Source of the DNA: Dryococelus australis
Lineage: Eukaryota > Arthropoda > Insecta > Phasmatodea > Phasmatidae
Direction of reading: 5' to 3'
Assembly: GCA_029891345.1 (NCBI GenBank)
Contig: CM056998.1
Coordinates: 170,710,332-170,774,331, forward strand
DNA length: 64,000 bases
This document shows, piece after piece, positions 36,060-47,064 of the stretch (positions are counted from its first letter, which is position 1; each line of letters opens with the position of its first letter). The notes under the pieces were generated by a model, which saw only the letters and a program-made list of their open reading frames with translations, was not told where the DNA came from and ran no database searches. A program made the translations under genes and the position numbers.

Positions 36060-36500
36060 TGGGCACTCAGTTAAATGTTTGCCACCCACCTAACCCCCGC
36101 AGGCAGGGAAGGACAGGGTTAGGGAACCGCGGCTTGCTGGTCTGACTGGCGGGCTGTCTGAGTTGCGCCGGGACGTGCAGGGCGTCCTGACCTCTGGGCT
36201 ATGTGTTCTTTGCGGTCTGGTGAGGGAAACTTCCTCAGCCCGCAGAGAGATACAACTGCTGCAACCGTATGGGTGGTATAAGGGTCCTCACAAGGGCCCG
36301 AGCACACCCCCCGCTCTGAGCTTCGGCAATGATGAGAGAGTCCAGCGCCAGTAGCAATGTCGAGAGTTCCAGCCAATAATATTTCCGACGAGGAAACTCG
36401 CCAATTATTTATTATAATCAAACAGAACCCCCTGGCCCAAAAATCTCCAGCACTGGTGGAGCTAATTGAAGCATGCTTCAAAATGATTGCTATTTGGACT
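36060..36500 (+). other. GC-rich leader-like segment with a 55-residue ORF
   Basis: The base composition changes sharply to GC-rich at about 36,075. At 36,357 an ATG opens MSRVPANNISDEETRQLF, continuing with an IIIKQNPLAQKSPALVELIE helix-like stretch. The frame runs to a stop at 36,522-36,524, which already lies in the adjacent hAT-like segment. The layout resembles the 5' UTR and first codons of another LINE cut off by the next element. I do not recognise the protein. Confidence 0.3.
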
Positions 36501-36800
36501 AGAGATGGGAGTTATTTAACATAACGGTTATAAAAAAACTGTTACAACTTGGTAACACGTTACACAAATAACACGTTCCACAGTTTATACCGTTATTTTT
36601 GGAACTGCTTCGACGTCTGACTATTGCGTATGCGTAAAAGTTATTTTCTGGAATTGCTTCGACGCCTGACTACTGCGCATACGTGAAAGTTATTTTCTGG
36701 AACGTCTTGGCTTGGAACTGTGCGCATGTGGAAACGTTATTTTCTGGAACGTCGAAGAGCCGAAGTTCAGAACAGGGCTCAACTTCCCGAAAGGTTGTGC
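36500..36800. mobile_element. possible hAT-type terminus with 49-bp tandem units
   Basis: TAGAGATGGGAGTTA at the left edge resembles hAT transposon ends. Three tandem units of about 49 bp follow (36,602-36,746), each ending AAAGTTATTTTCTG or a close variant. A matching inverted end was not found within 1 kb, so this is tentative. Confidence 0.35.
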
Positions 36801-37200
36801 TAATGTAACCCAATTAACTGAAAGTTGAAGTATAATTATAAATAAGCTTTTAGTTATTACTAATTAAATGCAGCAGCGTGCTTTTTAATATCTTTAACGC
36901 GTTATTGAAGTTGCAAAACCACGATTTAAAAATAAAATGTATTTTACGTATAGAAGCGCCGGCCATTCACATTTGCCCATTCGCATCTCTTAAAAAGTTT
37001 CCAACAAATTATCTGCTTTGAATCTGATGCAAAACTAAGTTCAAATGCTTATTACGCTAATAAACGGCATGTTGTAACTAATTACTACAATATAAAGCAA
37101 TACAGTACAGTTCTTGACTTTCAAGTTAAATACAAACTTAAATACATTTTGGGTGGCATTCGTCATAGCCTCAATTTTGAAAAAAAAATATTTTCCTCTA
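36801..37200. other. stretch without a recognisable gene
   Basis: AT-rich. No coding motif or repeat ends are seen. Confidence 0.4.
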
Positions 37201-37202
37201 TA

Positions 37203-37290
37203 ATTCCTGTGTGACTGCGTAGCGCAGATGGTTAGGTACCAGCCGAGAATCAAAAAGGATAAGTGAGTTGAAATTCAAACCTATCACTCT
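37203..37290 (+). mobile_element. tRNA-like SINE head or tRNA relic
   Basis: TAGCGCAGATGG fits the polymerase III A box, and ATTCAAACC about 50 bases later fits the B box. No acceptor stem pairs fully, so it is not an intact tRNA gene. The body after it is not recognised. Confidence 0.4.
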
Positions 37291-37789
37291 CCAAAATATA
37301 TTCACTTGTTTGAATTACGGAAAGTTGGGCAATATAAATAGTAAACTATCGTAAATATGTTTATTTAACATAATTATTTGACTAGATTAAAAATTAAAAA
37401 CAATATTTAATACGTCGGTGCAGTTGGCTGTCACTTATTCAATCAATAAAATTGTTTCACGCCACTAAACAATAACATAAAGGCCATGCATACAAGACTT
37501 TCCCGTAGATTCAATATGAACTTCAATTAATGCGAACATACCTCCGGCATTTCCCGACGTATGAGCGAATAAGCTAGACATTTAATTTTATTTACGCGAC
37601 ACGCAACGTTTTTTTTTTTTTTTGCATTCCATACCAGATTATATTATTGTACTATGTAAATAAAACAATCATAAAGAATGTAACGCCTAGAATTTGTGTA
37701 CTGCACATGCGCCAGAGATAGAAGTTCTGTCGGGAATGGTTGACGCCGTGGGTGCTACTATTTAATTAGGCAATCAGTAAGTAGCTATT
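37291..37789. other. stretch without a recognisable gene
   Basis: AT-rich, with a poly-T run near 37,610-37,623. No gene was seen. Confidence 0.4.
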
Positions 37790-38470
37790 TATTCAGTTTA
37801 CTACCCACCAGGTCGCGCACTTTTGCCTGCGGATTTAAATGAATTAATTAATGCTTATCCAGTCTCACTCGCTGTGGGCGATTTAAATGCTAAGCATCCC
37901 ATTTGGGATGCTTAGCATGGAAATACCTTATTCAGACACCATAGGCAACATAATTATTTTGTTTATTCACCCAGCTAGCCCACTTACGACTCTAATAATG
38001 CTAATAATAGGCCCGACATACTTGATATCGTGCTTAATAAAGGCCTTACTATGGCCTTGGAATTTGAAGTGCTCCATGAATTGGCTTCGGACCATAATCC
38101 TGTCCACTTGTCTTTCAACGAAGTTGATAAAGAAAATAAACCAATTTGCAAAATTAAAGAAACTGGCCTGGCTTTAGGAATTACCTGGATGAAGATATAA
38201 ATCTACCAGCTCTAATTAGTACTCTCGCTGAATTGGATTCTGTTGTCGAGCAAGTTGCAGGGCTAATTCAGACGGGAATAAATAAGTATATCCAGAAAAA
38301 AGCACGGATAATTAGAGGAGACAAGCTTCCTGAACATATCAGGGAGCTAATCTCACGCAAAAATAGGCTGCGCAAGCGCTATTCGCGAACTCGATCCAGG
38401 CTAATAAAAGCCCGGGTAAACAGTCTTAGAGCGCATATTGATGCTGAAATCACTGGCTGGCAGATTGATA
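37790..38470 (+). mobile_element. LINE ORF2 fragment (endonuclease and linker), second family
   Basis: Translated segments read AIYSVYYPPGRALLPADLNE, AVGDLNAKHPIW and LDIVLNKGLTMALEFEVLHE, then LASDHNPVHLSF. These are the later motifs of an APE-type LINE endonuclease. The linker ahead of the RT follows (38,233-38,460, ELISRKNRLRKRYSRTRSR). It is clearly different from the LINE at 32,833. A stop (TAG) follows the HPIW motif, and the frame changes at least once. Both the 5' part and the RT are missing, so the copy is truncated at both sides. Confidence 0.8.
37887..37918. repeat. perfect 15-bp inverted repeat
   Basis: ATGCTAAGCATCCCA, a TT spacer, then TGGGATGCTTAGCAT. It lies within the LINE endonuclease fragment right after the conserved NAKHP motif. 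Confidence 0.9.
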
Positions 38471-39400
38471 TATCTGTCATATATATACACACACACCTTG
38501 TATCGATTTAGCATAGGGTATATCTATAAAACCAATATGGCCGCCACTGCCCTGTAAGTCCGAAGGAAGCCCCTCAAATGAATGAAATTGGCAAAAATTG
38601 GATTTCAGGGGCTTGTTTTTGCACGAGGGGAGCTTGTACCATTTTTGAGGGCTTATAACTTTTTGAAGGAAAAAAGGGATATTTTTAAGGAAAAAGGGAC
38701 ATTTTTTTTTGGGAAAAAGGGACTTTTTGAGGAAATAAGGAACGTTCGGGATGGCGGACAGAATCCCCTGAAGGATTTCTTGGGGATCCGTATTTTGTAG
38801 TTCTGCAAAATGTGAATTTTTAGGTGGTGTTTAGGGAAAATTATCGATGTCGAAGGTGGGGAAAAACAAGTGATTTTGTAAGAAAAATTCCAAAATGACG
38901 GAATTTAAGATGGCGGCCAGAGCCACCGAGCCGCCCTCCTAGGCTCCTGCACCAGTCTTCCCTATGCCTTACTGCTACTGATCGCATCTACTCTCTTGTC
39001 AGTCGCATCTCTAGGCGCTGCTTCGGTGGCTGGGCGCTTCAGGGATTGCGATTCCTCCATCGACCCTAACACTCGAGTATTTGAAGGCCGCGGGACCCCG
39101 CGACCCTGGTCATCAAAGTATCTTCTGCGCCGGCCGTCGCTGGATGTTCAAACATTTCTGCAAGCGGGAGGTGACGTCACGGCGCGACACTTGCCAGCCG
39201 TCAAATCAAAATGGCACTACTCTCGTGAGTTATAGGGCCACAGACAGGTGTCACCCGTCTGCGGTTGGCGTGACGAGTAAACATTTCAAAACATCGTGCC
39301 CGACACGAATTACGAAAACGTCAGACGCTACTATATAAACAATAAGTCGCAGTAGCAAAATGTTTGGATCTTTCATATAGGATTTTAAAATTTAAACTGT
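38471..39400. other. stretch without a gene, with purine-rich short repeats
   Basis: Around 38,660-38,740 about three units of GGAAAAAGGGACATTTTTT-like sequence repeat at 20-30 bp. The part at 38,900-39,340 is less AT-rich without coding signs. Confidence 0.45.
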
Positions 39401-39405
39401 AATTA

Positions 39406-39812
39406 GCAAAACCGCACCAGGTGTCCGCAACGTAACGTACATACGTGTACAGCAAGTTGCATGTCAGGAAGGCGGATGGAACTTGCGCGTCATGCGGTGA
39501 ACGCCTCTACACAGGTCCCATTGAAAATACGTGTAGGTCCTACATCGTCATTACTGATGTTTGCGTGTTGTAGGTAATAAAATGTAATCACTTCTGGCAG
39601 CCTTTACTACCCAACCGTTAGTCTCCCATTGTTCACGTAGTTTGAAACACGTGCACTAACAAGCAACATCTAACGGCGCCCACGTACGCGAGTGTATGGT
39701 GTCATATGCGCAGGCGCTGTTCGAATGACACGCCAGTTCCGTTCGCCTTCGTTATATGCAACTTGATGTGCTCGTAGGCACGTCAAGTTGCGGACTCCCG
39801 GCGCAGTTTTGC
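39406..39812. mobile_element. MITE with long terminal inverted repeats (about 90 bp)
   Basis: The left arm begins GCAAAACCGCACCAGG and includes CAAGTTGCATGTCAGGAAGG. The right arm, inverted, begins GCAAAACTGCGCCGGG and includes CAAGTTGCATATAACGAAGG. The arms match at roughly 75-80 percent. No open frame lies between them. The target duplication is unclear because both flanks are A/T-rich. Confidence 0.65.
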
Positions 39813-41490
39813 AAAATTAAATTTTAATTAAAAAACCAGATGTATTTTCCTAACATTTTGCCACAAGGATTTCTTGTTCGTATTAGCCCATAAATGCCGT
39901 GGATTCAGTCTTGACATTTATTTTAAAAATTGCTTGTGTGGCTTTTTTCATAACCAGCCGCTACAATGTTGGTGTGCCAATACTTTTTGGGGCAGGTGTA
40001 GGTATATTAAGAGGTTAGGTCAGGAATTGTTATCTATAAAGCATATCGTCGCAAGCTTTCATTTGCCGAACTTGCCAATTACCACGTGATCTGCGAATCG
40101 TAAAACAGGAGACGTAGTTCCGTAAGCGAGAACTGTGGTTATTAAATAGTTCTTACTGCACAGTGAACGAAGGGAAAGGAGGATCAAGAGAAATCTCTTT
40201 AACCTCCTTTCCTTTCGTTCAGTCGTGGTAACGGGCGCAGATCATGTAATCTATTAGCGGCAACTTCACACTTTTTGAATCAACGCTTTGAAAAATCAAC
40301 CCATGTATGACGTGTTTGTTTGTTTCCTAAATATACCAAGTTACACAAGCTTTTTATACCCGTGTTTATAAAAGTACCTTATTTGTGATTAAATTGGCTG
40401 TTTTTCATGTTTTATTTAAAAATTATAATATTTCGTTTAGAGTAATCAACGTGAATAAAAATAGCGAGAAAATAGGTGTGTTGGTAATGTCCTAGTAATA
40501 AATAGTTATTATGTAAAATATTATTACACTGAGTGCGCACGGATGTGGTGCCCTGTCCCTTTGGCGCATTATCCATATTCATTTTAGCTTTGTTTGCACG
40601 AGGTGGTGAAATATCCTGGAAATATAACCTCGGAGCAGGTCTTCAGAAAAGAGCGAATTAACCATGAATATACCTCAGTAACAATCCTGCTACGTGTAAG
40701 TTGCAGATTTACTAAAACTGCTGCTCCTAGTAATGCAGTTGTAGCTCTGACACCAGTACGGTTAAGTATAGAGGTTTTGGTCGGCGTTTAGGATAGGAGA
40801 GTCACTTCCTCGGACTGTACAAATTGCTCAAATAAAAAAAAAGTACTTCACTCACTACGTCATCTGTAAAAAAATATCATTTATATTGCATGGAAGAAAA
40901 ATGTGCATTATTTGCAACGCTGTATAAATTTTTGCTAGAATGTACTTATTTAGAAATTTAAAAAAATAATACGAAAGTATTTTTAATCGAAATTTACGCG
41001 TTTTTTTTTATTATGGCCACTTTCGTAAGCACATATTTCAAAATAAAACCCCATCATCAATATTATCATAGTAATTACTCTGGTTTCATATAAGAAGTAA
41101 TGATATTTACACACATTTTGATTAATTGATTTTATGCACATCCATTTCAACCACAAAAGTTCTAATTTTTGTAACTAAAATAAACTTACATAAAATCAGT
41201 TATTAAAATGGATAACGATAGTTGTTGAAATTAGTGCTAATGTTTTCTAACATATAACCACAGTGACTAGTCTGTTTGCCAAACTTGAAGTTTTCTTGAA
41301 AATGTCCTTCCTGAAGCATCCACAATGGGAATACGCTTCAATTGTGATAAAACATAAACTGTTACCAACTGTTATTTACACATTCAAATATGTAAATTAC
41401 AGTTACAGACGCTACAGTGCTACAAAATACATGCATTATTCTTTGATTAGCAATATAAATCTTGATTTTTCTGACAACTACGGCAAATTT
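39813..41490. other. stretch without a gene apart from a hairpin
   Basis: AT-rich. A long hairpin lies at 40,165-40,220 (separate entry). No protein motif was recognised. Confidence 0.4.
40165..40220. repeat. 18-bp-arm hairpin
   Basis: GAACGAAGGGAAAGGAGG pairs with CCTCCTTTCCTTTCGTTC (one non-Watson-Crick pair). The 20-base loop itself contains AAGAGA and TCTCTT, so nearly the whole 56 bases can fold. Confidence 0.8.
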
Positions 41491-41494
41491 CGTA

Positions 41495-41700
41495 CTAGGT
41501 AAGGATGGAGTAGCGGCGGAATGCAAGAGCGGAGAAGCGGAAGTGCCGCGAGAAAACCTGCTGGACATTGGCAACGTCCACCATGTTTCCCACATGGGAA
41601 TATCTGCGTAAGTGCAGGCGCCGGGAGTCGAACACGGTTCACCTTGGTGACAGACGTGTAGCCTGAACACTACACTTCGCGACCCGAGATTAGTAGAGTG
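41495..41700 (-). mobile_element. tRNA-derived SINE (minus strand)
   Basis: On the minus strand the head has a clear B box (GTGTTCGACTCCC, near 41,620-41,632) preceded by a tRNA-like D-arm region. The body contains AGCAGGTTTTCTCGCGGCAC and TGCATTCCGCCGCTACTCCA. The same central domain occurs in the SINE at 17,556 and the fragment at 61,685. It is probably a different SINE family sharing the domain. Confidence 0.7.
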
Positions 41701-41708
41701 TAGGTGTA

Positions 41709-41735
41709 GTGTGCGTGTGTGTGTGTGTGTGTGTT
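41709..41735. repeat. (GT)n microsatellite
   Basis: A short GT dinucleotide run next to the SINE head. Confidence 0.9.
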
Positions 41736-41769
41736 GGGGAGGGGGGTTGTGATGGTATTCACCACTCAT

Positions 41770-44129
41770 AGGATGTTTTCCTTGATTCGTAAAAAATAAA
41801 AATAATTTCCCTGCAGAGAAACTTATTTCCCTCCTTGAAGATGAATAATGCAGGACGACGAAATTAAATAACTGGGTTTCTTGACATTCTTCTCTATCCT
41901 GGGAACGTTTGTGCGACCGTCATTGCTGGATTACCTTACATTGCCTATCATAATTTATACTGCAGAAAATATATCGTTAATATAACTTATGTAGTCCATT
42001 CATGGTTACGTCCAGTTCTTCTGAAGCCCTACTAAAGTTCTACTTTCAGGATATTCCTCCGCCTCATGCAAATCAAAGAAACAACGTACCGAAATCGTGC
42101 GCACTGAGTGCAACAATATTTTGCACTAGTAACTACCAACACACCTATTTTCTCTCTGTTTTTATTTGTATGATTTCGATTGTGAAAGACACATAATTTA
42201 TATATAACATATGAATATAATTTCAGTAAGCCAATTATAAGGTACTTTATTATCAACACAAGTACAAATGCGTTTTATGTATGGTTTATTATGGAAACAA
42301 GAAAACAAACAAACAAACACGCCATACAGAGTGTAATTTTCTAAAGGTTAGAAAACTAAAATCTTTACAAACGATGTGCATGTAGTTTAACTTTTAAAAG
42401 CCCATGGTTGTTATCGCACGCTGAGGAATATGGGATGCACTCAACCTTACTCGTCAAGGTTAATCATATGTCACACTATAAAGTTTGTTCCAAATCTCTG
42501 AAAATTTCCTAGATCACTAAGTATAATCCCCACACCCCTCAACAAAATGTTTAACTCACACACCGTGTACATGCTTGTAATACTGTGACGTAGCTATGCA
42601 TATCACGTTCAACACATTGTTGTCAGTTACACGCGGCAGCAATGAAACTGAAGGAAGGTGGATTTTAAGATATGCGATATGTACTTATTGACATTTTGCT
42701 TTTCAAGTTGAGCGTAAGACGAAACGAGTCGTTGCCGCAGCAAAGATACCACAAAATTTAATCAATAAATGAATAAAACAAGACTTTGTTGCTACGAAAA
42801 AAAAAAACTGTCGACTCAAAGCAAAAAAAAAGGAGACGATCAAATAAACAGGCGGAAGTATTCATTTTGACGGTGAGGTAGCGGGATAACTATACATAGA
42901 TTGTAGAGTGTGAGACGGTGCCTACAATTAAGTTTCTATCTACACTGAGAGAAAAAATGAGGAAATAATCCGGAAGAAAAACGTAATCCCGGTTGAAAAT
43001 CGTGAATGCAGGAAGTTTTACATTACGGCAAGGACTTACATAGTGGCATGGCGTGCATGGTATTTCATAACAAGATAGCAGTCATTCATATGACACTAAG
43101 CTCAAATACAGAATGGTTTCTGTAAAATTCTCGCAAAAAAATAATTTATCTAAAAATTTAATTAATGCTTTTGCGAAAATATATGACCCTACAGTTTTGC
43201 GGGACGTAAAGTTAATTTCTAAAACTCGGCTTTCAAATAAGTCGTTGAACTTAATCTGAAAATGAAATTATTATTATTATTATTATTTTTTTTTCACGTG
43301 AGTGAATATTACCGCTGTGTTATCCGAAACTGCCGACTTACCGAGAGACTGTATACGCTCTTCAATGTTAACGGAGCCCTTTAGGGACACCTGCAAATGA
43401 TCAACTTCCCTTCTAATTTGGTATCCTTCCCCCACATGCAAATTTAACTATCACGAGACGGATCAATTTGTTCATACGTCAGCCAGGTGAAACCATAAAG
43501 CCTATAAAACAAAAACACCAACTTAGTGGCTATAAATTCAAACATTACAATTGCAATACAACACCAAATGTCAAGAACTATTTATATTTATTCTCTGCTA
43601 ACTTACCTGGGAGCCCGTAATACCATGTGCACTTTAGAATGTATGTAGATGTCGGCAGTGATATACTTTTTCCAAAGGTTGATTTTAAAAGTACTCACTT
43701 TACAGTGAACAGCTTTAATATTTATTGGCTACTGATATCTCTTTACTTATGGCTCGGGTGCAATTGACACATGCTTTCCGTAAACATAACACACTAATAT
43801 ACACACACGTTTGACACAATTTAAATCGCATACTACAATCGCGTATAGCGGTAAGCTCTTCCCTAAATATAATATTAGTAACGAGAGGAGTTCAAATTTG
43901 CTGTGTGTGTAGGGAGTTTAGTTAGTGGGAAAGCCCCGAATGATCTACTACGTTGTCAAGGGTGGAATTGGTTTATGAGAAAGTGTGAGCATTGGCTATA
44001 TTCTGTAGTCAGTTATCTTCTTTTGTTTATTTCTTAAGCTTCGCCCTCACAAAAGTTTTGGAATGTTTTTACATGACATTCGAAGTGAAAACTTGAATGA
44101 AACCTATTTCATGTAGTATTTCAAAAAAG
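41770..44129. other. stretch without a recognisable gene
   Basis: AT-rich with short simple runs (AAAC repeats near 42,303-42,318, ATT repeats near 43,268-43,285). I saw no coding motif, RNA gene or element ends. Confidence 0.45.
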
Positions 44130-44135
44130 TATAGG
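44130..44135. repeat. 6-bp target-site duplication, left (element 2)
   Basis: TATAGG is paired with TCTAGG at 61,506-61,511 (one mismatch). Confidence 0.7.
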
Positions 44136-45365
44136 AGTAGTAGAGGAGCACGAGTTCTAGATACAAAGGGATGCCGCCTGTATTGATATCAAAATGTTAA
44201 ATTGATTGAAAGGGTTAATTAAATTTATTGAGAGGGTTAATTAAATTCATTGAAAAGATTACATTTATTGAAAGGGTTAATTTTTAATTCGATTAAATCC
44301 GATCAAACAATTTTTCACCCGATTTTTATACTATGATTTTTTTGTGTTTATTTGCAAGAATGTACTAAGAGCCAAATTTATTATTTTCTTTCTTTCTTTT
44401 TGTGGGTTGGGTGCAGCTCTTGTACGTATATATATATATATGTATATATATATAATATATGGTGAGTTATGTGCAAAAGTGTCATCAGTGTATTTTTTTG
44501 GGGGGTTGGTAGTGATATTGCTCGTAGACGGTGTTGGGAGATAGGCGATTTTTAGGTAATGAAACATCAAGATAAAACGTTGCATATAGTTAACACAGGA
44601 GAGAAATTTCCGAGTGTTTAAACGCAATATATTTCAAACCAGTTCTACGTACAAATAACCTGGTGTCCTAAATAAAATTAACGATCTACAACGAAGCAAA
44701 CATGTCCCTATAAATTAAACGGCTAACGAACACAATAACAAGGTATTTGAAAAATGACACTACTTGTCTCTCGCATGTACCTGACATGATTTTAAAACAC
44801 GTTCGTCAACCTGTGAGAATGGTGACGATTATTAAAAAATAAATTAATTTAATAACACACATAAAAAAGAAAACATTTAATTTACGTCCATTCGCTCGGG
44901 AGGTCGCTGCAGTACTAACTTGGATATAGCACTAATGTCAACTTATAAGCTGTGTTGAGAGAAAACGTAACCTGCATCGGCCTATGTTTGATTATAGACT
45001 GAGGTGAAAAACTCGTAAATGAACGAAATTACAAAACGAATGTTTCCAAATAAATTAAATGGCTAACGAACACATGTACATGACAATCACTAAATGAATT
45101 ACGGAACCCAGCTATCCTGTTTTTTCTAAAAAATGAAATCGCACCAGGAACTCCCCCAAAACACACCCATCCGCCTTGGAGGTAAGTGAATGAATGAGTC
45201 GAGCTTATGTCGAGAGCCTGACTATATACATGGAGCGCGGCTGAGTTGAAATTTACGACAAAAACTCCGAATACACTACTCGTCCTGCATGATACAGCGA
45301 AACAATAATAAAAAAACAGCCTGATTTTAACGAAAGTTTTACCATTGTAAGAAGAAAAATGTATG
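44136..45365 (+). repeat. left terminal inverted repeat (element 2)
   Basis: The outer part carries iterons of the GGGTTAATTAAATTTATTGA type (44,190-44,290) and an AATCCGATCAAAC segment. The rest matches the inverse of the right arm, for example AATAACCTGGTGTCCTAAA, TTACGTCCATTCGCTCGGGA and AAATTAAATGGCTAACGAAC. Confidence 0.88.
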
Positions 45366-45429
45366 TTTGTGAAATAGTTGAATTTAATTTTTAAAATTTC
45401 AATTATGTTTGCTGAGTTTTTTGAGTGTG

Positions 45430-46130
45430 TTTTTACCAGCAGACATCTCCGTGTTGGATCTTGAGCTGCAGCAGCAGTAGTAATCTGGTTGCTGTGAGAA
45501 AATTAATTTTATCTCGAAGTTCGCTGGATTCTGCCACTGCTTGCTGTGGAGTTGTAGAGCAGCGGGAAATCATTCTTGGAGCTGGGGTGTGTCACTAAGA
45601 GGTCTTTCTACCTGCCTCTTGAAAACGTATTTGTGTCACTTGATGCTCGGTTTCATTAAATTCCCTAAGGGTTCTTCAAGTTGACCAGAGGGTCGGCAAA
45701 ATTTTCTCGAGATACTAGCTTGTTCCCTCTCGTTTCAAATTCATTCATTCGGACGTCTTCGATTTTCTCCAAAATTTTTGTAATTTTCCCCTTCAAAGTT
45801 TGTTTTTAATTATATTTTTATTTAAATGATAGTTTTTTAATGTACAAAATTTATTTTTTTCCCCCATCAAGAATAAAGCAAACAACTTGTAATTTTTTTT
45901 CCAGTTACGTGATTTTGAAATAAAACCTACAACTTACCATCACCTACGCATCTCAAGTTGCCAAGAATATTTTTCATTTAAACATTTAATATCCAGTCAT
46001 ATACAATTATTTTGTTTTCAGACACATCCCACCTCCAATCATTCATAAGCGATATAATGACATGAGGAATTTTCAAACTAATAAATTGCAAGTCACAGTA
46101 TATCATTTTAACATAGAACAATTTCATTCA
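45430..46130. repeat. conserved noncoding block, element 2 copy
   Basis: This is colinear with 23,240-23,950 of element 1. It lies between the left arm and the polymerase gene end. Confidence 0.75.
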
Positions 46131-47064
46131 AAATTAATATTTTTTTTCAAAAAATTATCCTTAACACTAAATATCTACAATGTTCATACAAAAGTTTAAT
46201 TTACAGAAGCATTTTTTCAATCACATCGTGTTTTATCAAATAAAATGAATATATACAAAAACATTTTTTTTACATATTTTAAAACAAACATATTACCAGA
46301 ATAAAATTTACAAGAATCATGTTACAAACTAAATTACCAAACATTTTTAACAATAATAAGACATTTTAACAAATACAATACAACTTACCAATGACATTTT
46401 AAGATTTAAATTAACAAACATTTCATCAAAGTTATGTACATCTTAAGACTATTTCTGTTTTCTACTTCTACTACTACTCCTACTATTACTACTACAATCC
46501 ACAATTTTATTACACAGATTACATTATTAATTATATAAAATAAATGATTAACTAAATATTTACAAATATAATACAGTAATCTGAAGATCACCATTTTAAC
46601 CTAAAACTACGCGTATATACATAATATTTACAGACTCTTGAAGAGGTCATAAAGATGCTAAATGAGGAGCGTTTTTTCTATAATTTCCAAACACTCACAC
46701 ATTCCGAATGAATGGGCGCAACACACACTAACAAGCATGCAGTTTCCAGATAATTGCTGTCACACTGCGACTTTCTTCTTCTTCTTATTTTGTAAATTCT
46801 ATTAAAGACAGTTGTAGTTAGGCAAACAGGTAGCAGCAGCAATGATGGTGTTGCAAGAGATGTTGCAAACAGTCGCAGATATTTGTAGACTTTGTAGATA
46901 TTTATAGTTATACGTGAGGTTGCTTGTGGAATAGGAGGTGTATGTGGTGGCGGCAGAAGGACGTCATCGGCGATGAGGTGTTGGTAGTTGTGGTGTCGTG
47001 GGCAGGCTGTATTTATTGTGGTGTTATAACTATTGTAGCAAGGAAAATAAAAAGAAATTACTTA
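46131..47064. other. element 2 interior without a recognised gene
   Basis: AT-rich to about 46,620, then more balanced with ACTACT/TACTACT runs near 46,462-46,500. I see no protein motif. Confidence 0.4.
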
